A stretch of DNA of 64,000 bases from Xylanimonas ulmi (GTDB taxonomy: Bacteria > Actinomycetota > Actinomycetes > Actinomycetales > Cellulomonadaceae), in the NCBI RefSeq assembly GCF_004216535.1, contig NZ_SGWX01000001.1, forward strand, positions 1,674,001 to 1,738,000, read 5' to 3'. This document shows, piece by piece, positions 56,169 to 64,000 of this stretch; the stretch's first letter is position 1; every line of letters starts with the position of its first letter. Below the pieces are notes generated by a model. That model ran no database searches, had not been told where the DNA came from, and saw nothing but the letters and a program-made list of their open reading frames with translations. The translations under genes were made by a program, and so were the position numbers.

Positions 56169-57410
56169 GTGCTGAAGGCCCTGCTCCTGGAGAACGTCCA
56201 TCCCGTCGCCGCCGAGATCCTGCGTTCCGCGGGGTACGAGGTCGAGACGCGCTCCGGCGCGCTCGACGAGGCCGAGCTCATCGAGGCGCTCGAGGGCGTG
56301 CACATGCTCGGCATCCGCTCGAAGACGACCGTGACGCGCAAGGTGCTCGAGTCCTCGCCCGGGCTCGAGGCCGTGGGCACGTTCTCGATCGGCACCAACC
56401 AGATCGACCTGGTCGCGGCCGCGTCGCACGGCGTCGCCGTCTTCAACGCGCCGTACTCCAACACACGTTCGGTCGTCGAGCTCGCGCTCGCCGAGATCAT
56501 CTCGCTGACCCGTCGGCTCTCGGTGCGCGACAAGGCGCTGCACGACGGCGTGTGGGACAAGACCGCCGACGGCGCGCACGAGGTGCGCGGGCGCACGCTC
56601 GGCATCATCGGCTACGGCAACATCGGCTCGCAGCTGTCGGTGCTGGCCGAGAACCTGGGCATGCGCGTGGTCTTCTTCGACGTCCAGGAGAAGCTCGCGC
56701 TCGGCAACGCCCGGCGTATGCGCTCCATCGAGGAGTTGCTCGAGATCTCGGACGCCGTGACCATCCACGTCGACGGGCGGCCGGGCAACGCGGGCTTCTT
56801 CGGCGGCGACCTGTTCGAGCGCATGAAGCCGGGGGCGATCTTCCTCAACCTCTCGCGCGGCTTCGTGGTCGACGTCGACGCTCTGCGAACGGCGATCGAG
56901 TCCGGCCACCTCAGCGGCGCCGCGGTCGACGTGTTCCCCACCGAGCCGAAGAAGCGCGGCGACCAGTTCGACTCTCCGCTGCGCGGACTGGCGAACGTCA
57001 TCCTCACCCCGCACGTGGGCGGATCGACCGAGGAGGCACAGGAGGCGATCGGCGAGTTCGTGGCCGCCAAGTTGCGCGACTACCTCGCCACCGGCTCGAC
57101 GATGCTCTCCGTCAACCTGCCCAACCTCCAGCTCGCCCCGACGGGCGTGGGCCGCATCATGGTGCTGCACCGCAACGTCCCCGGCGTGCTCGCGGCGGTC
57201 AACCAGGTGTTCGCCGAGCACGGCGCCAACATCGAGGGCCAGATGCTCGCCACGCGTGGCGAGATCGGCTACGTGGTCACCGACATCTCCGACGTCGCCC
57301 AGCGCGGCGCCTCGGCCAAGCTGCAGGAGATGGGGACCACGGTGCGCCTGCGCATCCGCGACTCGTTCGAGCGCCCCGAGTTCCCGCCGGGGCCTTCCGC
57401 CGGCCTGTGA
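56169..57410 (+). CDS. serA: D-3-phosphoglycerate dehydrogenase
   Basis: First enzyme of serine synthesis, 413 aa. Motifs are IGTNQIDLVAAASHGVAVFN, NAD-binding GRTLGIIGYGNIGSQLSVLA, LNLSRGFVVDVDALRTAIES with the catalytic Arg, and LTPHVGGSTEEAQEAIGEF with the catalytic His. A C-terminal ACT domain (MVLHRNVPGVLAAVNQVFAE) should bind serine. GTG 56169 is preferred to an upstream in-frame ATG at 56133 because homologs start at LKALLLENVHP. Gap 56061-56168 has no gene. Confidence 0.95.
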   Translation: MLKALLLENVHPVAAEILRSAGYEVETRSGALDEAELIEALEGVHMLGIRSKTTVTRKVLESSPGLEAVGTFSIGTNQIDLVAAASHGVAVFNAPYSNTRSVVELALAEIISLTRRLSVRDKALHDGVWDKTADGAHEVRGRTLGIIGYGNIGSQLSVLAENLGMRVVFFDVQEKLALGNARRMRSIEELLEISDAVTIHVDGRPGNAGFFGGDLFERMKPGAIFLNLSRGFVVDVDALRTAIESGHLSGAAVDVFPTEPKKRGDQFDSPLRGLANVILTPHVGGSTEEAQEAIGEFVAAKLRDYLATGSTMLSVNLPNLQLAPTGVGRIMVLHRNVPGVLAAVNQVFAEHGANIEGQMLATRGEIGYVVTDISDVAQRGASAKLQEMGTTVRLRIRDSFERPEFPPGPSAGL

Positions 57411-57462
57411 GCGCCGTGCGAGCCCGCGATCGCTTGACCCCGCCTCTCGGAGGCCTCGCGCG

Positions 57463-57954
57463 CTACGCGTCCGCCGCAGGCTCGTCCTGCGCGGCCGACG
57501 CCCGCTCGGCGTGCTCGGCGCGCAGCGACGTGATCGCGCTCTCGAAGTCCTCGAGCGAGTCGAAAGCCTGGTAGACGCTCGCGAACCGCAGGTAGGCGAC
57601 CTCGTCGAGGTCGCGCAGCGGGCCGAGGATCGCCAGTCCGATCTCGTACGCGTCGATCTCGGCGCTGCCCTGCTGGCGCAGCGTCTCCTCAACCTTCTGG
57701 GCGAGAAGCGCCAGGTCGTCCTCACTCACCGGGCGGCCCTGGCACGCCTTGCGCACCCCGAGGACGATCTTGTCCCGACTGAACGGCTCCGTGGCCCCCG
57801 AGCGCTTGACGACCGAAAGGCTCGCTGTCTCCAGCGTCGTGAACCGGCGCCCGCAGTTCGGGCACTGGCGCCGGCGGCGGATCGAGGATCCGTCGTCGGC
57901 GGTGCGCGAGTCCACCACGCGCGAGTCGGGGTGACGGCAGAACGGGCAGTGCAT
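57463..57954 (-). CDS. nrdR: Ribonucleotide reductase repressor NrdR
   Basis: A protein of 163 aa. Zinc ribbon [17 protein letters not shown] and [16 protein letters not shown] is followed by an ATP-cone domain ([20 protein letters not shown]). It represses ribonucleotide reductase genes through NrdR boxes when dATP is high. ATG 57954 lies 7 nt after TAGTCT, so probably leaderless. The order nrdR - LysM gene - lexA is conserved in actinobacteria. Confidence 0.97.
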   Translation of the reverse strand: MHCPFCRHPDSRVVDSRTADDGSSIRRRRQCPNCGRRFTTLETASLSVVKRSGATEPFSRDKIVLGVRKACQGRPVSEDDLALLAQKVEETLRQQGSAEIDAYEIGLAILGPLRDLDEVAYLRFASVYQAFDSLEDFESAITSLRAEHAERASAAQDEPAADA

Positions 57955-57961
57955 GCCGGTG

Positions 57962-57967
57962 AGACTA
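57962..57967 (-). promoter_or_regulatory. -10 box of a leaderless promoter (nrdR)
   Basis: The minus strand reads TAGTCT-CACCGGC-ATG. Confidence 0.6.
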
Positions 57968-58013
57968 CCGGCCACGGGCCAGGCCAGGGGCTCCGGCGTC
58001 CGCCGCCACGCGG

Positions 58014-58424
58014 TCAGTCCCGGGGAAGCAGCACGCTCTGGCCGACCGTGAGCGCCACCGACTCCAACTCGTTGAGGTCGCGCAGGTCGGCGACGACGTC
58101 GCGCACGTCCTGCCCCGGCTCGGCGACGTGCCGCGCGAGCTGCCACAGGGTCTCGCCCGGCGCCACGGTGTGGACCGTGACCTCGACGGGGCGTCCGGGG
58201 TCGCTCGCCATCGCGCGGCCGCCGACGCCGGCCAGCGGAAGCGAGACCATGAGCGCCAGGGCGAACACCACCACGCGCCCCCGGCGCGTCAGACGCAACC
58301 CGCCCAGTCCGAGGGCGCCGTGCGCCTCGCTCGGGGCGGCCTGCGCCGAGGCGACTCGCGCTGGGACCACGGCCGTGCGGCGCGCCGGGACGTCGAGGGT
58401 GGGGCAAGCGATCGTGGCGGCCAT
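58014..58424 (-). CDS. LysM-domain membrane protein, probable SOS-induced division inhibitor
   Basis: A protein of 136 aa. A cytosolic N-terminal part (about 60 residues) is followed by one membrane helix ([20 protein letters not shown]) and an outer LysM domain ([20 protein letters not shown] ... [10 protein letters not shown]) that binds peptidoglycan. The divergent neighbour of lexA is ChiZ (Rv2719c) in M. tuberculosis and DivS in Corynebacterium, both SOS-induced division inhibitors, so this is the likely role. Sequence identity cannot be judged here. ATG 58424 with GGAGG upstream; SOS boxes precede it. Confidence 0.87.
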   Translation of the reverse strand: MAATIACPTLDVPARRTAVVPARVASAQAAPSEAHGALGLGGLRLTRRGRVVVFALALMVSLPLAGVGGRAMASDPGRPVEVTVHTVAPGETLWQLARHVAEPGQDVRDVVADLRDLNELESVALTVGQSVLLPRD

Positions 58425-58455
58425 GAGGTCCTCCGTGAGTAGAACAGCAGTTCGT

Positions 58456-58487
58456 TCGAACACCCGTTCGTTCGAACACCTGTAGCA
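58456..58487 (-). promoter_or_regulatory. SOS box pair of the LysM gene
   Basis: TCGAACACCCGTTCGT (58456-58471) differs from the palindromic consensus only at the last base. TCGAACACCTGTAGCA (58472-58487), directly next to it, keeps only the left half. They lie 32 bp upstream of the LysM gene ATG. Confidence 0.8.
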
Positions 58488-58520
58488 TGCCACGCGCCAC
58501 CGACATTGTCGAGACACGCG

Positions 58521-58561
58521 TCGAACACGTGTTTGATCCCGCGCCGCTGGTGGCCTAGGGT
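58521..58561 (+). promoter_or_regulatory. lexA promoter with overlapping SOS box
   Basis: SOS box TCGAACACGTGTTTGA (58521-58536) overlaps the -35 box TTGATC (58533-58538). The -10 box TAGGGT (58556-58561) follows after 17 nt. LexA would thus repress its own gene. Confidence 0.8.
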
Positions 58562-58637
58562 GGTGCTACGACCAGCGGGAACGGACGGTCGCCACGGGCA
58601 GGCCGGCGCCACGCGCACGACGACGGACGGAGAGGTC

Positions 58638-59417
58638 ATGACGGGTCGCACGACGAGCACGGGCGCCGACGCCCCCGGGCTCGCGACGGTGAGCGCCCTC
58701 CCGGAGGCCGGGCCGCAGCCCGGCCTGACGCCGCGTCAGCGACGCGTGCTCGACACCATCCGGGAGTCGGTCGAGACGCGCGGATACCCGCCCACCATGC
58801 GCGAGATCGGTGAGGCCGTGGGGTTGGCGAGCCCGTCGTCGGTCAAGCACCAGCTCACGACGCTCGAGCGCAAGGGCTATCTGCGGCGCGACCCGAACCG
58901 TCCCCGCGCGATGGAGGTCGTCGACCCCACCGGCGCCGGTGCCGCGACGCACGAGGGCTCGCACGAGGCCGCGAGCGGCGCGGGCAAGCGCGCCGGCGCG
59001 GCCACGCCCGCCGCTCTCGACCTCGATGACGAGCGGCTCGCGGCGCCGTCGTACGTGCCGGTCGTGGGCCGCATCGCGGCGGGCGGACCGATCCTCGCTG
59101 AGCAGCTCGTCGAGGATGTGTTCCCGCTCCCCCGCCAGCTCGTCGGCGACGGCGAGCTGTTCCTGCTCAAGGTGCAGGGCGACTCGATGGTTGACGCCGC
59201 GATCTGCGACGGCGACTGGGTGGTGGTGCGCCGCCAGCCGGTGGCCGAGAACGGCGAGGTCGTCGCCGCGATGATTGACGGCGAGGCCACGGTCAAGACG
59301 CTCAAGCATGACCACGGGCATGTGTGGCTCCTGCCGCAGAACCCGGCCTACGCGCCGATTCCTGGCGATGAGGCCCAGATCCTCGGTCGCGTCGTGGCGG
59401 TGCTGCGCGCCCTGTGA
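58638..59417 (+). CDS. lexA: LexA SOS repressor
   Basis: A protein of 259 aa. The winged-helix DNA-binding domain has [20 protein letters not shown] and [20 protein letters not shown]. The self-cleavage site is Ala148-Gly149 ([10 protein letters not shown]) and the catalytic pair is Ser183 (GDSMVDAAI) and Lys220 (GEATVKTLK). The linker of about 45 residues is Ala-rich. ATG 58638 follows GGAGAGG. An in-frame start further upstream is less likely. Confidence 0.97.
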   Translation: MTGRTTSTGADAPGLATVSALPEAGPQPGLTPRQRRVLDTIRESVETRGYPPTMREIGEAVGLASPSSVKHQLTTLERKGYLRRDPNRPRAMEVVDPTGAGAATHEGSHEAASGAGKRAGAATPAALDLDDERLAAPSYVPVVGRIAAGGPILAEQLVEDVFPLPRQLVGDGELFLLKVQGDSMVDAAICDGDWVVVRRQPVAENGEVVAAMIDGEATVKTLKHDHGHVWLLPQNPAYAPIPGDEAQILGRVVAVLRAL

Positions 59418-59438
59418 GGCGCCCTGTGAGGCGCCCTG
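59407..59438. repeat. 12-bp tandem duplication across the lexA stop codon
   Basis: GCGCCCTGTGAG occurs at 59407 and 59419, followed by a partial copy (GCGCCCTG) at 59431. The first TGA is the stop of lexA. Confidence 0.85.
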
Positions 59439-59705
59439 GACCAAGCCCGGCCCGCCACTGACCGGACCTCCATGAGGCTGTCGGCAGCATCCTTCTCGGA
59501 TGTCCCTATGCCCCCGTTGTTGGCCTGACGTCGCCACGCATCTGCGCAGAATCCCGGACTCAGGACACCAGTGCAGCCTGCGCGGGTGTGGCCGATCGTG
59601 CCCCGGCGACGGGAGATCAACCGGGCGCAGGGCATCAACGTCGCCAGCCTGGCCGGCCAGATAATTCACTCGCCGCGTCTGCGGGAGTACCGATTTGATC
59701 CTGTC

Positions 59706-60464
59706 ATGCGTATGACCTCAGAGACCGTCGTTGACGGCATCCGCGAACAGCTCTTCACTATCGGGGACATCCCCGGGGTGCTCTGGACGCCCGCCGAGGG
59801 CTCCGGTCCCCGTCCGCTGGTCCTGATCGGGCACGGCGGCGGCCAACACAAGAAGGGATGGGAGGTCGTCTCCCGAGCCTTCCCCTACGTCACCTCCTGC
59901 GGCTTCGCGGTCGCGGCGATCGACGCGCCCGGTACCGGCGACCGGCCGGAGCACCCGGAGATCCGGCGGCTGGTCGAAATCATCGACGAACGAAAGGCGG
60001 CAGGCGAGCCCGCCGGCCCAGAATGGCCCGCCCTCTTCGAAGTCGTAGCGTCGCAGCTCATACCCGACTGGCAGACCACCCTCGATGCACTCCAGAAACT
60101 GGACTGCGTCGGCGACAGCCAGCGCGTCGGGTATTACGGCCTGTCCGCTGCCGGTGAGACGGGCATCCGCCTCGTCGCGGCCGAACCTCGGATCAAGGCT
60201 GCGGTCCTCGGCCTCATCGCATGCGACTGGCTCACCGACACCGCGGCACGGATCACCGTCCCGGTCGAGTACGTGCAGCAGTGGGACGATGAGGGGAACC
60301 CGCGGGACTCCGTCATGAAGCTGTTCGACGCACTCGGCTCCGCCGAGAAGACCCTTCACGCCAATCCCGGCGGCCACTTTGCAATCCCGTCCTTCGAAAT
60401 CGACAGCTCGCTCCGGTTCTTCGCCCGGCACCTGGGCAGCCCTGGCACCGCGAGCAGCTCCTGA
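59706..60464 (+). CDS. Alpha/beta hydrolase of the dienelactone-hydrolase-like group
   Basis: A protein of 252 aa. LVLIGHGGGQHKKGWEVVSR holds the oxyanion loop and GYYGLSAAGETGIRLVAAEP the nucleophile Ser. VEYVQQWDDEGNPRDSVMKL holds the likely Asp and ANPGGHFAIP the His. No signal peptide. Substrate unknown. GC is visibly lower than in the backbone genes and codon use is more mixed, which suggests transfer. ATG 59706 is chosen (MRMTSE); ATG at 59712 is also possible. The 288 bp before it (59418-59705) hold nothing I recognise. Confidence 0.85.
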   Translation: MRMTSETVVDGIREQLFTIGDIPGVLWTPAEGSGPRPLVLIGHGGGQHKKGWEVVSRAFPYVTSCGFAVAAIDAPGTGDRPEHPEIRRLVEIIDERKAAGEPAGPEWPALFEVVASQLIPDWQTTLDALQKLDCVGDSQRVGYYGLSAAGETGIRLVAAEPRIKAAVLGLIACDWLTDTAARITVPVEYVQQWDDEGNPRDSVMKLFDALGSAEKTLHANPGGHFAIPSFEIDSSLRFFARHLGSPGTASSS

Positions 60465-60503
60465 CACCACCGGCGCGACGCCGACGTGCGGTCTGCCGCC
60501 AGT

Positions 60504-60527
60504 GGCTTCGTTGACTTCACGAAAGCC
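60504..60527. terminator. Hairpin between converging hydrolase and ABC permease genes
   Basis: GGCTTCGT and ACGAAAGCC pair with one bulge around a 7-nt loop. It lies between two converging genes and may end both transcripts; an outer AGTGGCT/AGCCACT pair (60501 and 60552) may extend it. Confidence 0.5.
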
Positions 60528-60556
60528 AACCGTCAGAAGGCTTCAGAAGCGAGCCA

Positions 60557-61309
60557 CTAGATGAACGCCGTGTCGCGCCCGTCTCGCAGGCGGGATCGTG
60601 CTGTGGCGACGGCGAGTACGCCGAGCAGGAGCCACGGGAGGATCGCGAGGGGCTCGCGGGCGAGGGCGGCGTTGCCGGTCCGCATCGCTTGAACCGTCCA
60701 GGTCATCGGGAGCCACTCGCAGATCGGGCGCAGCCAGCGGGGATAGTCCTCCAGAGGAGCCACGACGCCGGCCGTGAGCGCCAGGATGCCGCCGAGAACG
60801 TTCGCCACGAGATAGGGGTCGGTGACCAGCAACGAGATGACGCAGACCGCGAGTCCGACCAGCGCCCCGCTCACGAGCGCGACCGGCAGGGCCGTCAGGG
60901 CACGGGTCGCGGCCCCGCCGTCGTGCGCGCCGTCGAGGAGGTCGATGGCGCCGATCGCCAGGAGCGCGACGATCGCGGCGGATGCGAGCGGGGCGACCGT
61001 CCGGGCGCACCAGGACGCCGGGGTGCCGAATCGCGGAACGAGGGAGGCGGGAACGATCCCCGTGATCCGTTCATAGGCGAGGGTGGCGTTGACCGAGGCC
61101 ATGACCGAGACGAACGCGCTGACGAGGACGCCGGCGTATGCGGTCATCGCCACCTCGGCGCCGCCGACCGAGGCCGCGACAGCAACGATCATGAGGGTCG
61201 AGATGATCGGCGTCAGGACGAGCGAGATGAGCGCGGTGCGCCAGCTCGCGAACCGGGGCGAGGACGCCACGGCGATCGTGAGCGCGACGCGCAGGGTCTG
61301 CAGTCTCAT
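60557..61309 (-). CDS. ABC-2-type transporter permease
   Basis: A membrane protein of 250 aa with about six helices: WRTALISLVLTPIISTLMIV, YAGVLVSAFVSVMASVNATL, APLASAAIVALLAIGAIDLL, ALPVALVSGALVGLAVCVIS and PLAILPWLLLGVLAVATARS. It fits the ABC-2 exporter fold. It lies 7 bp after the other permease gene and forms an exporter with the ATPase gene. Cargo unknown. ATG 61309; a GTG a few codons upstream is possible. Confidence 0.82.
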   Translation of the reverse strand: MRLQTLRVALTIAVASSPRFASWRTALISLVLTPIISTLMIVAVAASVGGAEVAMTAYAGVLVSAFVSVMASVNATLAYERITGIVPASLVPRFGTPASWCARTVAPLASAAIVALLAIGAIDLLDGAHDGGAATRALTALPVALVSGALVGLAVCVISLLVTDPYLVANVLGGILALTAGVVAPLEDYPRWLRPICEWLPMTWTVQAMRTGNAALAREPLAILPWLLLGVLAVATARSRLRDGRDTAFI

Positions 61310-61316
61310 GGTGTCA

Positions 61317-62063
61317 TCACGTGATGTCGAGGGTTGCGTGGTCGACGGCGCGGCGCAGTGCCGCCTTCGCCACGAAGGCTGACGCGACGAGCCACAGGAC
61401 GCTGACGACGACGGCGAGGAAGGTGTCAAGCCAGAACACGGCTGGACCACCGCCGTCGGACAAGGCCTGGACCGCGGACCGCAAAGGCAGGATCCGCAGT
61501 ACCGGCTCGACGGGCGCCAGCGCGCCGGGGAGCCCGAACATGCCGGAGAGCAGCACGATCGGCGCAGCGACCGTGGACTCGTAGACGAGCGCGTTCGGTG
61601 AGTGGGCGAAGGCCGCCGCGACCAGCAGAGCGGTCGACAACGAAGCGAACCAGAAGACGACCAGACCGACGATCATGGTCCCGGTGATCGCCAGCGGGAT
61701 CCCGAGGATCGCCCCGCCGGCGGCGGCGAGCGGGAATGCCAGGAGCCCAAAGGTCGCGGCCGAACCGACGACCGGGACCAGCGCCGGGCGGGCGCCGATC
61801 CGTGCCGCGACCTGGTGCACCAAGGTCCCCTGGAACCGCTGGAACCCGATCAGGCCGGTCGAGACGGCGCACGTCGTCCATGTTCCGGTCATCCCGGCCC
61901 GCAGCCAGGCCTGCGACGTCACGACGGACCCGGCCCCGAACGAAGCGACGTACTGCAGTAGGAGAATCGACACGGTGCTCGTGACGAGCAACTGGGTGAA
62001 GTAGGAGTTCCGAGCGAACAGGCGGACCTGAAAGGCGAGCATCCGCACGCTGCGTGCGATCAC
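61317..62063 (-). CDS. ABC-2-type transporter permease
   Basis: A membrane protein of 248 aa with about six helices: QLLVTSTVSILLLQYVASFG, FGLLAFPLAAAGGAILGIPL, TGTMIVGLVVFWFASLSTAL and FLAVVVSVLWLVASAFVAKA. It is related in layout to the next permease, so the exporter is probably a heterodimer. The GTG at 62063 overlaps the ATPase stop (GTGA). Confidence 0.83.
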   Translation of the reverse strand: MIARSVRMLAFQVRLFARNSYFTQLLVTSTVSILLLQYVASFGAGSVVTSQAWLRAGMTGTWTTCAVSTGLIGFQRFQGTLVHQVAARIGARPALVPVVGSAATFGLLAFPLAAAGGAILGIPLAITGTMIVGLVVFWFASLSTALLVAAAFAHSPNALVYESTVAAPIVLLSGMFGLPGALAPVEPVLRILPLRSAVQALSDGGGPAVFWLDTFLAVVVSVLWLVASAFVAKAALRRAVDHATLDIT

Positions 62064-63058
62064 GACGTCACACCCGGTTGCTCTGCGACCAGTGCGAGGT
62101 AGTTCTCCTCGAGGGTCGGCGGGCGCTCGGTGTAGTCGAGCGCCCGCGCCCTCGCCTCCTCGAGCGTCGCCAGGGACTCGGGGCTTGGGGCCACGGTGCG
62201 CCACTGCAGCCTGACATGGTCTTTGCCGTGGAAGGTCTGAACATCGACGACGGCGTCGACGCCGGCCCGCTGTGCGGCCGTCGCCGCCAGCGGATCGCCG
62301 GGCGGCAGGGCGAACGTCGTCACGTGGCTGAGCCCTCCGGCCCGGGCAAGGTCGGCGACGTGACCTTCCGCGCGGACCCGCCCAGCGCGCAGCACGATCA
62401 GCCGGTCGGAAAGTTCCTCGGCCTCGGTCAGGTAGTGGGTCGTCAGCAGGATCCCGACGCCGCGGCGCGACAGGCTGCGCACGAGTCGGCGGACCATCTG
62501 CGCGTGCTCCGGGTCGAGTCCGTTGGTCGGCTCGTCGAGCAGGAGGAGACGAGGTCGGGCCAGCAGACCGCGGGCGATGTGGAGTCGCTGCACCATGCCG
62601 CGCGAGAGCTCGTTGACCTTTGATCCGGCCCGGTCCGTCAGCCCGACGTCGGCGAGCACCTCCCGGGCACGGTCGTGCCGCTCGCGCGCCGGCACGCCCG
62701 CAAGGTCGGCGAAGTAGAGCAAGTTCGCCGTCGCCGTGGCCCTCTTGTAGAAGCCGCCGTCACCGCCGAGGACCAGTCCGATGTCGGCCATGGCGCGCGC
62801 CGACCGACGGTACGGGTCCCTCCCGCTCACCCGCACCGAACCGGCCGTGGGCATGAGCAGGCCGGAGCACATCTTCACCGTCGTCGTCTTGCCTGCCCCG
62901 TTCGGGCCGAGCAAGGTGACGATCTCTCCCGCCTCGATCGTGAGGTCGACACCCGAGACCGCGAGGGCGTCGCTCCTGCGGTAGCGGCGGACCAGCCCCG
63001 ATGCGACGAGCGGAGGCTCAGCACCGATCTGGTTGCGCGCGGCAACTGGCGTAGTCAT
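62060..63058 (-). CDS. ABC transporter ATP-binding protein
   Basis: ATPase of 332 aa. Walker A is LLGPNGAGKTTTVKMCSGLL, the signature is NELSRGMVQRL (LSRGM in place of LSGGQ), Walker B is LLLLDEPTNGLDPEHAQ and the H-loop is LLTTHYLTEAEEL. A C-terminal domain of about 90 residues follows, as in drug or antibiotic exporters of the DrrA/CcmA type. ATG 63058 lies 7 nt after TAGAGT, so the operon is probably leaderless. Confidence 0.92.
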   Translation of the reverse strand: MTTPVAARNQIGAEPPLVASGLVRRYRRSDALAVSGVDLTIEAGEIVTLLGPNGAGKTTTVKMCSGLLMPTAGSVRVSGRDPYRRSARAMADIGLVLGGDGGFYKRATATANLLYFADLAGVPARERHDRAREVLADVGLTDRAGSKVNELSRGMVQRLHIARGLLARPRLLLLDEPTNGLDPEHAQMVRRLVRSLSRRGVGILLTTHYLTEAEELSDRLIVLRAGRVRAEGHVADLARAGGLSHVTTFALPPGDPLAATAAQRAGVDAVVDVQTFHGKDHVRLQWRTVAPSPESLATLEEARARALDYTERPPTLEENYLALVAEQPGVTS

Positions 63059-63065
63059 CGGCCGG

Positions 63066-63071
63066 ACTCTA
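63066..63071 (-). promoter_or_regulatory. -10 box of a leaderless promoter (ABC exporter operon)
   Basis: The minus strand reads TAGAGT-CCGGCCG-ATG. Confidence 0.6.
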
Positions 63072-63114
63072 GGCCGAGTCCTCCACCTGGCGCAAAACGC
63101 GCCTCCAACCTCGT

Positions 63115-63174
63115 GGCGGGTTCGTGGTCCAACCGTGCCGCTGGGTCGTTGAGCGCACGAACGAGACGCTCTAG
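63115..63174 (+). pseudogene. C-terminal relic of an IS5-family transposase
   Basis: Read on the plus strand, this gives GGFVVQPCRWVVERTNETL and then a stop. It matches the end of the catalytic core of the neighbouring transposase (GGFVVQPRRWVVERTNGW) but lies on the opposite strand and breaks off after NE. It is a leftover of another IS copy, possibly damaged by the insertion of the next one. Confidence 0.8.
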
Positions 63175-63188
63175 AGCCTGTCGAACAA

Positions 63189-64000
63189 CTATCCGTGTCG
63201 GTCGGGGCGGCGCAGCAGCAGGCGGATCTGGGACAGGATCGCGAGCGCTTCGTGAGCGGTGAGGGTGGCTTCGTACTGCCGCACGAGACGTCGATGTCGG
63301 TTGATCCACCCGTTGGTTCGCTCGACGACCCACCGGCGTGGTTGGACGACGAACCCGCCGACGGGCTTGGGACCGGAGACGATCTCCAGTTCGATCCCGG
63401 CCGCTGCCGCGGCGGTGGCTGGGGCTTGGCCGGTGTAGCCCTTGTCGGCCCAGACGTGCGTCACGGACGGGCACGGGTTCTTCGTCAGCAGGTCGGCGAA
63501 CGCGGCCCGGTCCTGGACGTTCGCCGCGGTCACGTGGGCGGCCAGGAGCCGTCCGGCGGTGTCGACGAGGATGTGGCGTTTGATCCCGTCGACCTTCTTC
63601 GCGCCGTCGAACCCGCGCTCCCCGGGCGCCGGGGTGGACTTGACGGACGAGGAGTCGACGACGGCTGCGGTCGGTTCCTGGTCGCGGCCGTCGTGGACGC
63701 GGTCTTCGGCGCGCAGGATCGTCAGCATCTGCCCCCACAGTTGCTTCTTCGTCCACCTGCTGAAGTGCTTGTGCGTCGCGGACCAGGTCACGGCGAAGTC
63801 GTGCGGGAGCGAGCGCCACGGGATACCGGTCGCGACGATGAGGAGCAGCGCGTTGACGTACTCGCGCCACCGGTGCTCGCAGCATGGCCGCCCGCCACGG
63901 GTGGGGGTGGGGACCACGAGCGCGGCGATGCGCGCCCAGGCCGTGTCGGTCAGGTCGGAGGGGTACGGGCGGCGCGGGATGAGTTCACACGGGACAGATC
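63189..64000 (-). mobile_element. IS5-family transposase gene, incomplete at the window edge
   Basis: The gene runs off the right edge; at least 270 aa are visible. The N-terminal DUF4096-type part (RRPYPSDLTDTAWARIAALV) is in frame up to the edge without a start codon, so the start lies beyond the window (a GTG at 63917 would be too short). The DDE triad is visible: Asp in AVVDSSSVKS, Asp in VWADKGYTGQ and Glu in RWVVERTNGW. GAKKVDGIKRHILVDTAGRL is a typical IS5-group motif. The stop at 63189 lies near a likely IS end, AGAGCCTGTCGAACAACT (63173-63190). The other end is outside the window. Confidence 0.9.

Noticed and set aside
59571-59705. N-terminal extension of the hydrolase (MQPARVWPIVPRRREINRAQ)
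   Set aside because: The 45 residues do not look like part of the hydrolase fold, which is complete without them, and no ribosome binding site is seen. A remnant of another gene is possible but was not recognised.

Overview
The window is very GC-rich DNA (most third codon positions are G or C) from an actinobacterium. The cell-division/peptidoglycan (dcw) cluster lacks ftsA and runs on into sepF, yggT and divIVA. The nrdR - LysM gene - lexA arrangement, a PriA-type isomerase, many leaderless promoters and SOS boxes of the TCGAAC-N4-GTTCGA type all agree with this. Dispersed GTCTCGACAGGCTCGACC repeats and gene order suggest Micrococcales, perhaps the Cellulomonadaceae/Promicromonosporaceae; that placement is an inference from the sequence alone. 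About 95% of the window is ordinary chromosomal backbone. The last 4 kb or so (from about 59.5 kb) looks like an accessory patch with lower GC.

Layout. 0.2-2.8 kb: infC-rpmI-rplT-trmH on the minus strand; infC starts at a rare ATC codon behind a leader with a terminator-like hairpin. 3.2-5.0 kb: a plus-strand trio (DUF1844 protein, membrane coiled-coil protein, lipoprotein serine protease). 5.1-9.7 kb: hisC-hisB-unknown-hisH-priA-sseB, mostly coupled by stop/start overlaps. 9.8-14.4 kb: a Rieske lipoprotein, a RecQ helicase with a phosphoribosyltransferase-like tail, an alpha/beta hydrolase and a P-loop kinase separate hisD (14.4-15.7 kb) from hisC. 15.7-23.9 kb: S4 protein, then divIVA - DksA-like - lspA - rluA-type - GNAT - dnaE - NUDIX - PPOX genes on the minus strand. 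24.0-42.3 kb: the dcw cluster, transcribed right to left: mraZ-rsmH-ftsL-ftsI-murE-murF-mraY-murD-ftsW-murG-murC-ftsQ-ftsZ-pgeF-sepF-yggT.

42.6-47.2 kb: a plus-strand moxR-DUF58-transglutaminase operon diverges from mraZ. 47.3-50.7 kb: a DUF3040 membrane protein, an SOS-controlled HEPN-dinB pair and a spermidine-synthase-like gene that ends in a strong hairpin facing cspA. 51.1-57.4 kb: a PAC2 protein, a SpoIIE-type phosphatase with a defective receiver domain, a HelD-type RNA-polymerase-associated helicase and serA. 57.5-59.4 kb: nrdR, a LysM division inhibitor candidate and lexA with several SOS boxes. 59.7-64.0 kb: an alpha/beta hydrolase, a three-gene ABC exporter, a transposase relic and an IS5-family transposase that runs off the right edge.

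The genes work together in four main groups: murein precursor synthesis and septum assembly (dcw), histidine synthesis, the SOS response (lexA, HEPN-dinB, LysM gene) and translation (infC operon). No tRNA, rRNA or CRISPR array was recognised. The least understood units are the DUF1844/coiled-coil/protease trio and the phosphatase with the defective receiver.
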